From Branchinecta lynchi (Eukaryota; Arthropoda; Branchiopoda; Anostraca; Branchinectidae), in NCBI GenBank assembly GCA_023053575.1, contig JAKZAP010000016.1, forward strand, positions 7,002,046-7,066,045: DNA of 64,000 nucleotides. The letters are read 5' to 3'. Below are positions 52,698-63,862 of the stretch, in pieces. The notes below the pieces were generated by a model, which did no database searches, had not been told where the DNA came from, and was given only the letters and a program-made list of their open reading frames with translations. A program made the translations under genes and the position numbers. The number at the start of each line of letters is the position of its first letter. The first letter of the stretch is position 1.

Positions 52698-53866
52698 AAT
52701 AACCCACGGTTTTGGCTGTTTTAAGCCTTCTCTGAGACCCGCTGACTTATAGCCAGAATCGGGAAACAATTTACATAACCGGTTTTTGGGATCCCAAAAC
52801 GTAAGTGGAGGGACACCTATGACATCGCAAAAGTTGTCCGTCTGTCTGTCTGTCTGTGAGCATGATAACTCTCGAAGGGAATGACATATTTTGATGAAAC
52901 TTGGTGGGAGGATCCTTTGCGGCAAGGGAAAGGTCGAGTTCGTAGATGGTCTCTTTAGCCCTACATTTAGGGGTAGGGGAGGGGTTCAAATTAAGGGACA
53001 AACAAAATATATTTAAATAGCTAATGATATAGCTAAGACAGCCTGAACAAGAATATGAAAAACCATCTTCTCGCCGGACAAGTAGTTCGCCCGGAATCCG
53101 GCCAAAACCGGAAAGTTTGTTAAAATTAAAAGTTTTGTCTGAAGTTGCTGAACACTTCTGTGAAAACCATTTTCTACCCGGACAAGTAGATCGCCCGCAA
53201 TCCGGCCAAAACCGGAAAATTGTTGTTAATTAGGTATCCGATTTAGGGGTGAGAAGAGATGCTGAATCCGTGTATGACAATCATTCTTGCTCGGACATAC
53301 AGTTCGCCCGAAATCTGGCTGGAACCGGAAAATTTGTTATAAATTTGAATAGATGTACAGGGGAAAGAAGATACGCTGAGTTGTTTTTTTAGCTTTCTTT
53401 TTCGCCGGACAATTAGTTCCGGAATTCGGCCGAAACGGGGAAATTGGCAGGAAGTTTTCGTCGAAACAGATATGACTTATAGGGGTAAACACACATGCTG
53501 AATCCATATCTGAACTTGCTTATCTCAGATGATTAGCTATTTGGCCTTAATCTGTTTCTGAATTTAAATAGTAAAAATGTTCAACGAGTCTGGCGAAGAC
53601 TGGATCTGGCGAAGACAAGACCCAATTGTCTGGATCAAATATTGAATTTTTGGGATCCCATCGAAACCTTTGGTCTTGTTCTGATGGAAAAACTTCTCGC
53701 AGACAACCGTCGACAGCGTGATACACTTCGAAGGTAGCAAAACACGGCAAGTGAGAAAATCAGCGTTGGTTTTGTTATAGGGGTTAGAATGTACCGCACG
53801 AAACTGGGGTCTCGTAGGTTGCGTTAGTATTACAAGTAAGACAGGTCCTTGAACGAGTACCCCAAA
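52698..53866 (+). repeat. REP10 copy carrying a HEL-A insertion (filled site)
   Basis: Left part 52698-52787 and right part 53679-53866 join seamlessly to match the uninterrupted copy at 48668-48975 in inverse orientation. The nature of REP10 itself is unknown. Confidence 0.85.
52788..53678 (-). mobile_element. HEL-A copy 9, defined by an empty site
   Basis: It starts GGGATCCCAAAACGTAAGTG, has gtccgtctgtctgtctgtct, units with ggaatccggccaaaaccgga, and ends cgaaacctttggtcttg. The left flank ccggttttt and the right flank ttctgatgg compare with the empty ccggtttttctgacgg. So the 891-bp element lies within a T run and made no duplication beyond possible T's. Confidence 0.93.
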
Positions 53867-53966
53867 ATATCCTGTTACTGCTAAAAACCAACCCTTCTCA
53901 GTATTTCATGATGCCTACAACCATTTCCTTCCACCAAAGTACCGTAACTGCTGACACACCCGCATC

Positions 53967-54040
53967 AGTGTTGCCACCTTTCTCTGACGGAACCTGTGAC
54001 ATTTTGCCGAAAAAACCTGTGATATTTTGGCGCTTACGAA
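53967..54040 (+). repeat. Fragment with CAGTGTTGCCA end, shared with 44050-44130
   Basis: cagtgttgccacctttctct, gacggaacctgtgacatttt. It is the inverse counterpart of 44050-44130. Confidence 0.6.
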
Positions 54041-54139
54041 AGTCGGATCCCTTTGCCAATTATTAAAGCGAATTGCCGCTTTTCCGGTTCATAATCATAT
54101 ACGCCCTTCATAAAGTTCCTTCCAGATTAGTAGTGTCAC

Positions 54140-56585
54140 GAGAGCAACACTTTGTTCTTTTCCTATGCCGCCGATTTCATTTTATTCCTGGTAATTGGTA
54201 AGGGTCTAACCTGTGCGGTTTTTACGGAAAGCGTGGACCTTAGGCCGGATTGATGAATATGACATTACATTTTGGAAAGCTCAGTAGAACTCTTGCCTGG
54301 GGCCAAAAAGGATGGTTTTTGCTTGCCCTCGAGCCAGAGCCTACGGTGTGCGAAGTTAAGTGGATTTATATAGCCTATGTCAGAGAGGACTATCTGAAGT
54401 TGTGTAGCGAACCTTTCGTTCGATCAAACCATGTTTCTGCTTTCGAGTGTAAGGCTCCGTTCTAGCACGCAAGCAGGTAGGCAACAGTTTCAAACTGAAG
54501 ATGGACTAAAATCTATAAGTGTTAAATATATGCGGCAGTTACCCGCCCCCACAGCCAACATATCTTCTTTGAGGGCGATTTCGGCTGAGTTTATCATTCG
54601 TTTTTTTGCACTTGGGTTTGCGGCAGAGAAATGGTATCAGATATACCTCTTAAACTTCAGAAGTTCTCTCATTGCTAAAAAACAAACTAGAGGTTATCCT
54701 TTGCTCCTTTCTAAGTGGTGACGTTAGGAAGTTGGCCGACGTAAAAAAAAGTCAACTTTTTAATTAGGACAGATAGATTTTTTTTTCGCCTGCAATCGAT
54801 AGCCGTTGATGAGCTGATCAAAGAATATGTCATCCATTTTTAGGTACAAAAATTCCTTCATGAGATACACCAGTTTGAAAGTTTCAAGGGGTTGACAACT
54901 TCAGTAGTAAGGTACACACTGAAACCAAAAATAGGCGTTACCAGTTGTGAGACATGTAGGGGACTTGTACGCGACAGTCAACTGTTAGCTCATAATCATC
55001 TTCGGCAATGAGGGGTTTGCAGCTTTTGCTAGTTGGTGTACCTGTCATTTGTTTCCGGTGTATTAGATGGTAAGAACAGTTTGGTTCCCAATTGTAAGAC
55101 ATGCAAGGAACTTGTAAGTAATAATTGGCTGTTATGCTACAAATATCTTCAGAGATGAGGGGTTGGCAACTTTTGCTAGCTGGTGCACCCATTATTTGTA
55201 TCCGTTGAACTTGATGTCTATCACGGGAGAGGGTATTGTAAGTAAGAATCGGTTCACGAGGGGCTATACATTTTTGCAAATTGTTGCACATTGTATTCGA
55301 TTTATAAAAATCTGACGGTAAGAAAGTTTGTATCGACGGTCTATCGCTGTGACCTAGGATTAACTGTTTACGCAACGGGTACGAACGATAATGTAAAACA
55401 ATGAGGTAGTTTCGTAATAATTAATAATGTCATCTATGGTATTTTAATCCTGAAAAGTTAGGGATAGCTTTATAATACCAACTAGATTATATAAGATATT
55501 GTTCCAAGTTTTCATCCGTCACGATGTCTACGATTGAAAAGGATAAAATTCAACTGACTACAAAGTCAATTTAGTTCCTTTTTCGATATTCTTCTGTTGT
55601 TGTTAGGGCAATCGATAGCCCTTGATGAGCTGATCAAAGTACATGTCATCCATTTTTCTGAACAAAAATCCTTCATGAGATAAACCAGTTTGTAAGTTTC
55701 AAGGGGTTGACAACTTCAGGAGTAAGGTACACACTGAAACCAAAAATAGGCGATACCAGTTGTGAGACATGTAGTGGACTTGTACGCGACAGTCGACTGT
55801 TAGCTCATAATCATCTTCGGCAATTAGGAGTTTGCAGATTTGCTAGTTGATGTACCTGTTATCTGTTTCCGGTGTATTCGATGGTAAGAACAATTTTGTT
55901 CCCAATTGCAAGACATGCATGGGACTTGTAAGTAATAATCGGCTGTTATGCTACAATCATCTTCAGCGATGAGGGGTTTGCAACTTTTTGCTAGCTAGTG
56001 TGAGCTACCCATTATTTGTTTCCGGTGAACTTGACGTCTATCACGGGAGAGGGACTTTAAGTAGGAATCGGTTCACGAGGGGCTAGAAATTTTTGCAAAT
56101 TGGTGCACATTGTATTCGATTTCTGTAAATATGACTGTAAAAAGTTTGGATCGATGGTCTATCACTACAACCTAGGATTAACTGTTTACGCAACGGGTAC
56201 AAACGATAATGAAAAAAATGAGGTAATTTCAGTAGTGTCATCTATGGTATTTTAATCCTGGAAAGTTACGGATAGCTTTATAATACCAACTAGATTATAT
56301 AAGATATTGTTCCAAGCTTTCATCCGTCACGATGTCTACGATTGAAAAGGATAAAGTTCAACTGACCGCAAAGTCAATTTAGTCCCTTCTTCCGATATTA
56401 TTTTGTTGTTGCTTTTACAACGCTAAAGAATAGCTTTTGATCATGTGATTATTCTTTTTAGAACATACCCTTTTAAAAGCTTCGATAAGTTGACAACTTC
56501 AGCATTTAACCTACAGCAAAGAAACAAAACCAGAGCAACACTTTAGTCAGCAATGTAACCCAACGCCCAGGCAACGTAGGTCTAG
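54140..56585 (-). repeat. REP1 copy 3, inverted relative to copy 1
   Basis: It is the reverse complement of 1069-3640 over its whole length. Examples are gaatatgacattacattttg (copy 1: caaaatgtaatgtcatattc), the tandem dimer with its junction gttgttagggcaatcgatag near 55600, and the end gcaaagaaacaaaaccagag plus caacactttagtc. The left boundary is marked by gtgtcacgagagcaacactt. Several reading frames are shared with copy 1 but interrupted differently. Confidence 0.85.
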
Positions 56586-57393
56586 TTATTTTTGGCCGCT
56601 AGATGCGCTAGCATAAAGTAAACGATGACACTATACTTCTTGGTTAACGTTTAACCAGGTTTGTTTAGCTATTTTCAATTCCACTTAGATCTGGCCATGT
56701 CTAAAACGCCTCTGCCTATATGTGTGCTCTACCCAACTCCGTTCTGTCAAACAAGTCAAGTTTGTCAGTCCTGGATTCCGACTTCAGTGCTGAGTACTGG
56801 TTACTTATCTACGGGGCTAATGTGCGATTCCGTATGAACCGAATGCCTAATCGCTTTTTCCCCTTCAGATAACTTGTACCATGAACCCAAGATCTGACGT
56901 GTGATTGTTATTGTTTCGCTAGCGCATGCGGCAATTCGTCATTGGATTTTATCAGGGGCGTATGCTTTTGCTTTTTTATGGTTTCACCGGTCTGAGAATT
57001 CTAGCTGGCTTTGTCGAAGAAGTCAAAAAGCTGTGACAAACCGCAGAATTCTACAATCATTGGCCACATCGAACCACATATACCTTCACTTCCTTCCCGT
57101 CGTTGCTACTTGCATGTATCTACCCCCTTTGCTCCTCCCCTCAATACAGTCAGTGACGTCGGGATTTTCATACTGAACAATTAGCAATTGGCATCCTTAC
57201 GAATATTTTGAATTGTTCCTTTCATTTTTATCTCTGTTCTTGTTCCAAAGATGTTGCTCTGTAGTATAATAATGTTTTCATGCCTGAAATACTGGATGGT
57301 ACTAATGTTGACTCACAAGAGAGGGTAGGTTTGTATCCATCAGTCCAGGTATTGATAAGGACTTTAAAAAGGTGAAAAGGATTTTTTGTTGCA
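56586..57393. other. Unassigned sequence
   Basis: No gene is recognised. The plus frame at 56901-57176 has no known motif. Confidence 0.35.
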
Positions 57394-57425
57394 TTATATT
57401 GTTATTTTTATTGATATAATGTACT

Positions 57426-57650
57426 TACCATGTATGCCATAAAATGTTATCCACAACTCATCCTTCAGCTTAACAAGATCTACAAGCGACTGATCGACCA
57501 GCTTAAAAACCGGACAAGAAAGTAATTGTTGATTAATAAACAAATGACATTTGGCACACATTCTCTTTTGTTTAGCGGAGCAGTAGTACGCACAGCCCCA
57601 TATGGTGGGCACTTGTCAAATTCATATCTGGATGAAGAGAGAGACAGTAT
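57426..57650 (-). other. Exon-like open frame, function unknown
   Basis: On the minus strand a frame reads CAYYCSAKQKRMCAKCHLFI, LLSCPVFKLVDQSLVDLVKL and KDELWITFYGIHG, ending at CATG|GTAAGTA (about 57426), a strong donor. The four cysteines (C-x4-C...C-x2-C) could be a small zinc-binding cluster. An acceptor-like cttcatccag lies at 57638. The region upstream (57711-57912) is also open. I cannot assign a family. It may be a transposase or a host exon. Confidence 0.3.
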
Positions 57651-57959
57651 GACAGAAAAAGTGTCCGACAAGGCAATATTTAGCTAGAAGGAAACTTACT
57701 TCTACTTGTGTCAGAACACAAGCTGTGTTAATCTCCTTGGGGATAGGAGCTGATGGACCAAGTAGCATACTGCCATGACACTCTGTCTTTCTTGAAGAAC
57801 ATCGAGTGACCCATCTCTCCCAGTGATGGGGAAAGCTCCAATGGGCTCGAGGTCCACAATTTGTATTGCCTCCTCCGAATTTTTTCCAACCGGGGAGTGG
57901 GGTGGCGAGCAATAACCTAGAAGAAAAAAAATAAAACTGAGAGTCATGTCAGCCCTAAT

Positions 57960-58220
57960 AAGGCAAGTATACGCTACATTGCAACTATTGCAAGTAAGTA
58001 AGCAAGCGCATTTACACCTGATTTTTAAATTCCTCCTTTCTATGTTAATTATTGAAGTTTAGCGCTTTAATTTGTTGCAACTCTTGTTCTTGTGTAATTA
58101 TTGAATATTTGACCATGTAAAAGCGCAAATGTATATAGTTATGTTTGACGAGAGAACAATATTCGTTTTTTTGTTAATACCGTAAGGAATGTTTTTCGAA
58201 TATTAAAGATTGATTGATTG
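57960..58220 (+). repeat. Probable retroposon end with TTGA tail
   Basis: aatattaaagattgattgat and tgatgg close an AT-rich stretch, like the tails near 50480 and 59850. Confidence 0.4.
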
Positions 58221-59840
58221 ATGGCTATTCTAGATGACACCAACAAAAAATCATATAAAAAAGAAACAAAGCGAAATGAAAACCCGGGAGAAACTGAGAG
58301 AAAGCGCTACATGTGCGTTATTCCAGATCAGAATAAACTTTCCCAGATTTCTCTTTCATGCAACAAATAAACCTCCGTAGCAACCCTTCTTTCCTCCAGG
58401 ATTGCTCTCTAAAACCACCCTTCTTAGATCCTAGCCACTTTCAAATATGTTCTTGGTTCAGCGATGACAGCATCGACACTGGCACGCAGGACAGGTTTTG
58501 GGACGGCAAAACGGATAGGCCATTCTTGTGGGAAGTTGTTATACATCTTGTCAGCAAGGAATCTGGGCTGACAGAAGGGTATGTACAGTGACGACCCTAA
58601 TTTAAAAGAGTACAAGGAGGATCTGAAATTATACGGAAATTAAAGGAGTTGCATCGTAAGCACTTGAAAGATCTACCCCCCCCCCCTCCCAAGACCCAAG
58701 GTGAAGCCACGACTCGATCCGACCGCCGGGTCATCTGGCTGGTGGCGCGGTTTCGAAACACCCGACACAGGTATACGGAAAATTGTAGAAAAATCAAACT
58801 AATTACTAGGTTTATCGATTTCTTTTAGTGTTTTGTTTTGTGTTTTATATTAATAAAAGAAGAAAGGATGTAAAATGGATCACAATAAACAAACGCTGTA
58901 AATTATACTAAATTCGCTCTAGTGATTTCTTGAAGATTCTGAAATTTAGCTAAATAATATTTATCTTTCGAGAAAAATGTCAAACTGGCCACCGATTTAC
59001 TCTTCCATGATGTTTAAAGTTCGCGCAGAGACAAATTACTCGATCTTCGTGAAGGCGTAGTACCTCTTTTGACCTCCGGCGGGAGATCACTGAATAATTA
59101 ACGAGCAATTGCCACCTTGCTTTGAACAGTGAATTGAAGAGTGGTTGTTGAAGATCCGAATGGATGAATAAGTGTGGACGGACGAGTGTGGGGGATTGTA
59201 AGAATGATTGGGGTCAGGCAGTGCAGAATATCGTTGTTGTACTTGGGAAAGTTAATGCCACCGCGTTAGATGTGCCCTAAAGTGGGAAGGGCACCACTTG
59301 AGAGGGCACAGCGGGGGTCTGGTTGGGATTACTGAAAGTAGTTGTTAAACTTGTGCCCTGGGGTTATGATAGCTAGTGGGAGTGGAAGCGAGTGAGAGAG
59401 AAATGAGGTTGAGGGCGTTTGTGGTCGTGTATTGGAAGAGTCGAAGATAAGTATTGTAAGGAACGATGTGTATGTGTGAATGATGATTGGGCGAAAAAGT
59501 AAGTGTTAATTCTTTTTAGTAGGAATTTAAAAGATTCGAACGATAAACTTGGAATAAGTTTATATTTCATATTTGTTATTGGGGGAAGAACGTTAAATAT
59601 GGGCTTTATTCTAAAAGTTAAGTGACGTAAATAGCTTAAAAGTGGTTAAAAATAGATTAAAATTAACGTCACTGAGGGATAGAGAAACATGATTCTCTTT
59701 GTTTTACTTTAATAATATAAAAATAATAAAAAAAAGAAAGAAAGAAAGGGGAATCGTGTTCAAGTAATTTCTGGATAACGTTGGCTACCGTGAGAATTTT
59801 AAAGAAAACAAAGGTAACAGTGTGTATGTAAAATTTTACC
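58221..59840. other. Unassigned sequence with one coding-like patch
   Basis: Both strands of 58400-58610 read as plausible protein (plus DRFWDGKTDRPFLWEVVIHL; minus IPFCQPRFLADKMYNNFPQE), with candidate splice-like edges. I cannot decide between them or match either. A C run lies at 58676-58686. The rest holds no recognisable feature. Confidence 0.3.
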
Positions 59841-59841
59841 A

Positions 59842-59900
59842 TCAATCAATCAATCAATCAATTTATTTAATTCGTGATATTACACATCACATAATAAAAT
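59842..59900 (-). repeat. Retroposon tail, reverse
   Basis: catcaatcaatcaatcaatc and aatttatttaattcgtgata are the reverse of a TTGA-repeat 3' tail. The body would extend to the right. Confidence 0.5.
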
Positions 59901-60258
59901 TACACTAAGACAGGAAATTTCTTTACTAAATATATACAATCATTTTAACCATTCGGTGGCTCGGGGCAATAACACAGTCGGCGGAAAAGTCGAAAGATAA
60001 TATTGTCCCCCACCTTTCTCGTCCACATGCAACAAAATTCTTGCAGTGACAGAAGAGATTCCGCTTCACATTTTAGTATGAAGCGCATGTTTGCAACAAA
60101 GACAGATTTTTTCCACACATAGTGAAGAAAGGAGAACCTCGAGATCTCGAGATACAGCGTTTGTTCGAAGAGTAAATGCTTCTTACCTTGGGATTTCTGC
60201 TGGAAAATCTGTGGGCAAGTCGATATCAGTTTCGGGCCGTCCTCACGAATACGGTCCA

Positions 60259-60315
60259 CCCAGCTTCAAATGGTTATCCAGAGAAATTTAGGGAAAAGCA
60301 CAAGAAGCGTCAGCT
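60259..60315 (+). repeat. SINE fragment, uninterrupted version of the 8776/9559 junction
   Basis: cagcttcaaatggttatcca, gagaaatttagggaaaagca and caagaagcgtcagctg correspond to the two pieces flanking the hAT element at 8796-9558. Confidence 0.65.
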
Positions 60316-60398
60316 GATTTGCCCCCAACCCCGCATCGCACCAGCACCGGCGCTATGCGATCCTTTAATGGTTTGTGTTCTATCGCTTTGCTGCTTTA

Positions 60399-60670
60399 CC
60401 CTAGGTTCACACAGAGCAAATCGCGGCGATAAAAGAGATTTTACAATCGCAGCGACAGAAGATTTTTATCGCCTGGATGCTCACACTGAATTTTCGTCGG
60501 CGACAGAATTTAACGCGAAATCTTGCTGTTGCGTGCATAAAATCGTACTGTTGCCCGATTAAGCTGAATTCTCCAAACATTGAAAATCGCCTGACGAAAC
60601 AACAGAAATCGCCGATTTTGGCGACGAAAATCTTGGCGATGGCCGATATCGCCTCAGTGTGAACCTAGGG
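60399..60670. mobile_element. Palindromic MITE with TTA target duplication, 272 bp
   Basis: The ends CCCTAGGTTCACACAGAG and CTCAGTGTGAACCTAGGG are inverted. TTA flanks both sides (60396-60398, 60671-60673). The interior is rich in gcgat/atcgc permutations that pair across the centre. A three-base TTA duplication fits PIF/Harbinger-type elements. Confidence 0.8.
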
Positions 60671-61800
60671 TTAAGAAAAACTGCGTTTCCAAGCCAAAAA
60701 GACTTCATGATCTGGGCAAGGGACTATAGTAGCTAGGATCCCCATTTCCAATCACAGAAAAGGGCCCGACCATTCCCCACCTCATAGGTAAGCATGTGAG
60801 TCCCCAATCTTTTTCTTCGGACGATTGCGTGATTCGCCCATTTTTGCAAAACAGAGCCACGAGGGTGGTCATTCAGAAAAAATCATCATACTCAGTCGAC
60901 CGCAAACTAATAGCTTCCTTTCTGGGTAATCAAAACTAAATTATTTCACACTCTGTTAACCGCAGTAACGATTCCGTATTTGCACTGATGCAATGGAAAA
61001 TACCGCAAAAAATCTGAAACCCAAAATCATCACACCGAATAGCGCCGAAACACGGAAATCTGCTTACGAACCACTTATTTTTTTCTTTTTTTTTTAACTC
61101 AAACTGCTCTGAAATATCCGATGAAAATCCTTGGTTCCATTGTTCAGTAATCCCAAGGAACGAGTTATTATTTGTTTGAAAGATCTTCATAACTTGTGGT
61201 AGCTCTATGTAATTTTTCAAATATCTTAGCAACAACAACAACGGCCTGCTGTCGACAAACAACCGTGCAGGAGACAGGACACAACCTAAATGAAAAAAAA
61301 AAAAAAAATACCCAACAAAACTTAAAAGGACACCTCGCAAAAAAAATGGAAAAAAAAGAAAGGACACCTCGCGCTAGATCAGAGCGAAATAACGCTAAGT
61401 AGCGCCAATACTTGGACAAATTTACACACACTCTATTAGCTGCGATACTAGCACCACAAGCGATAGTGAACGTCCCTACTGAAACTCAATCAGTCGTGCA
61501 CCAGCGCTGGTGCACGACACCTCCACTGTTTCCTTGTAGTTGCAGCTAGCATCTTAGCTTTACTATAAATTTCTAAACCCGCAAGTTTGTCTCGCTTTAA
61601 ATGCAACAAGCGCAGTGCTACGACTATGGCCTGTTTTGCGAAGCATTCAAGCATAGGTCTTGACACTACTCACTAGTGTTATTTTGCTCTGCACTACGTA
61701 GTGTTTCCGCTAAGATGTTCTCAGATAGTTCACTACTTTAAAACATAGCTATGCTTACAGCAAATTACTTCGAGTAATTTCGTAGGCTTCGGCTATTTTT
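60671..61800. other. Unassigned sequence
   Basis: No gene is recognised. Low-complexity A/T runs lie at 61078-61095 and 61294-61308. A perfect gcaccagcgctggtgc palindrome occurs at about 61499-61514. Confidence 0.35.
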
Positions 61801-61811
61801 AGCCTCTTTCC

Positions 61812-62012
61812 ATGTCCCTTGCCGTGGATGACAAACGTGGCAAAATTTACATAACCGGAATTCTGATCAATAAGCTTATCGGAAACAACTATACGTCACG
61901 CAGAGGGAACAACCTGGCAAGCGTGATCAACAGTGTAAGGCCAATAGAGGAGATAGGATACACTTATGAAGTGCAGAATCTCGGGAGTGAGAATGGAAGA
62001 AGAATCCTTTAA
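61812..62012 (+). pseudogene. Fragment of an unrecognised repeated coding sequence, copy 2
   Basis: A 66-residue frame, MSLAVDDKRGKIYITGILIN onward, ends IEEIGYTYEVQNLGSENGRR then IL and stop. The second half aligns with the minus frame at 15559-15765. The upstream nucleotides ggcttcggctatttttagcc and tctttccatgtccct are also shared. It may be the C-terminus of a mobile-element protein. Family unknown. Confidence 0.5.
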
Positions 62013-62035
62013 GAGTTAAACTTAAGAAAGCACTT

Positions 62036-62340
62036 TTATTATAAAATAGAATAGAATGTATTAACCAAAAAGCCCGTGGGCCCTGGCAACAAAAAATTAT
62101 AAAAAAATTCACTACCTTACAGAACACTGCTCACTGCTCCTATTCTAACAATCTGGTTCTATGCTCCATCGCAAGCCCCAAGTAACGTCCAAGTTTCTTC
62201 ACATTAACAAAACATTCATCCTTCACCATCTTTACCATCCATTCTTCATTATAAACTCTCTCACCAAATAACTCCTTTCTCCATTCATTCAATTCCACAC
62301 AATCACACATCAAATGAACTACGCTATAAAGATAAGATCA
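62036..62340 (-). pseudogene. LINE-A: 3' end, copy 3
   Basis: Reverse frame pieces match the other LINE-A copies: the knuckle end aattccacacaatcacacat with caaatgaact, and tctatgctccatcgcaagcc with ccaagtaacgtc. The 3' end aaaaagcccgtgggccctgg and the tail agaatagaatg close it on the left. It is 5'-truncated within the zinc-knuckle region. Confidence 0.7.
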
Positions 62341-63011
62341 TAGATTAATCATGACTTACCCCTCTGCTTATACAACGCATTCAAGTCCTTGAAACACGCA
62401 TTTCGCTAGGCTTATGAAGGGACTCCTATCCGTGATATCTCCACACCTCATGAGCTGCTAGAACCAATAGAAACCAAATCCTACTGGGAGGGGGGGGGGG
62501 GGCATAAAAACAGTTTTTTCTGGTAGAGGATCTAGCAGATTGAGCAGAAGGTATTGAGAAAAGCAATCACATCAGCTCAACATATTTTTGTCTCTACAAT
62601 TTAAAGCGTACCAGATGGAAAGCTATTGTTCCCTATCAACTGTCCCCGGATTTTTCTGTTAAAATTACTGACAATACAATGTGAAGTTATTTTTTCTTCT
62701 GTTTTCTCGCTAGAATAGTAATAACTGCCTTTATTATTTATGTGAAGACGGAAATTGCGCAAGGGATTTGATCCGGTGATAGATAAACCTGAAATGATTA
62801 TTAACTGGACTTAGAAGTCCAGGACTCGCTGAAGGCCCAGAGGATGCACAATCTAGCGGGGCTACCCAAACAAAGTCAAAGACTTATTTCGAATACGGGG
62901 AAGGGTCGAAGAATCTCTTGATTTAAGTATCAGAATCTAAAGCGTTCTAGCTTTAAAAGAAAATTATAATGTCGATGGCTTACTTTAACAATCAAAAATA
63001 TAAAACAAAAT
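62341..63011. other. Sequence downstream of the peptidase gene
   Basis: It contains a G run at 62490-62502 within a fragment that resembles the hAT-like G-tract family, and on the minus strand an AATAAA at 62730-62735 that could serve the peptidase transcript, giving a 3' untranslated region of about 300 bases. Nothing else is recognised. Confidence 0.4.
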
Positions 63012-63187
63012 CTACTTGAAAATTGTGAATCGATTCCGCCTTGAGATTTTTCCATCTTTGCTCAACAAAGCTTCTTCTATCGCCCTTGGGTCTGGCAGTC
63101 TCTTCAAGTCTCCTAAGGCAGCTATTGCAGGCTTAGAAACTAATAGTTTCTTGGCTACCCGGTAGATGTCATCCTTAGTTATGGCAC
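63012..63187 (-). CDS. Pmpca: Mitochondrial processing peptidase alpha subunit, last exon
   Basis: This is the non-catalytic, substrate-recognising partner of the heterodimeric matrix protease that removes targeting peptides from imported mitochondrial proteins. The exon reads GAITKDDIYRVAKKLLVSKP, AIAALGDLKRLPDPRAIEEA and LLSKDGKISRRNRFTIFK then stop. The pattern VA-x2-L-x2-KPA-x-AALGDL-x2-LP...I-x3-L-x-SKDG is the characteristic C-terminus of the alpha subunit. The acceptor is gtttatag|GTGCC at 63188-63189, splitting a Gly codon after its first base. The rest of the protein (about 450-500 residues in the family) must lie right of this exon, mostly outside the window. I saw no further exon up to 64000. 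Confidence 0.85.
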
Positions 63188-63189
63188 CT

Positions 63190-63795
63190 ATAAACATTCG
63201 AACTATCAGATATTGAGTTATTCACAATTGATCTTGCTTGAGTAGACGCTCTGGGAGAAACCTAATACATTTTTACAGAAATTTGGCATGGATTTTACCA
63301 TTCCCTATTTTTCCCCTTTTATAAACAATAATAATTTTACCAAGTGTAATTTTTTCTTTAATTGTTTGTTCATTATCATCCTACGCTGTCCTGGTGTCTG
63401 TGATGCAGTTTGACGGCAATTCTATCAACATCTGAATCTACGGTTTGACTGTTGACACCGAGATTTTTAGTCAGCTGAATTACCAAAATTTCGGGACTCC
63501 AGCCACCAAAAGAAGACAAATAAACATATGACCTTGGCTTTGGGAGTTAACAGCACCAAGAGTCCACATATAAAGCAACTTTTGGTACTGCCTTACCACC
63601 GAATAATTAATAATATAATAATAATAAAAACAAAAAATGGCGCCTCTTAGGAAGCAACACCCCCTATAATAGGGGTCTCCACGGACCCAAAATTTTGTGC
63701 GAAAACAGCAGATTTTAGTAGTTATAATGACAACCCTGCTCAGTAGATTCTCTATTCTTTCTGGCCTTATTAAAAAACTAAAGTATACTATCGGC
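63190..63795 (-). other. Intron of the peptidase gene (start of)
   Basis: No further family-like exon is visible. The sequence is AT-rich with short ATA/ATT runs near 63607-63640. Confidence 0.45.
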
Positions 63796-63862
63796 TATCA
63801 TCAAAGAAGGGCCGATAGCTCTAACAAAATTCAGCTGACGTATCCGTTTAGCACTGTCAATT
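63775..63862 (-). repeat. REP4 short copy
   Basis: actatcggctatcatcaaag with aagggccgatagctct forms a small inverted pair, followed by aaattcagctgacgtatccg and tttagcactgtcaa, the REP4 arm. The other arm is degenerate or missing. Confidence 0.6.

Noticed and set aside
57394..57671. Further exon of the processing peptidase (SSSRYE resembling GSRYE)
   Set aside because: It lies downstream of the gene's last exon on the same strand, and the similarity is only a few residues.
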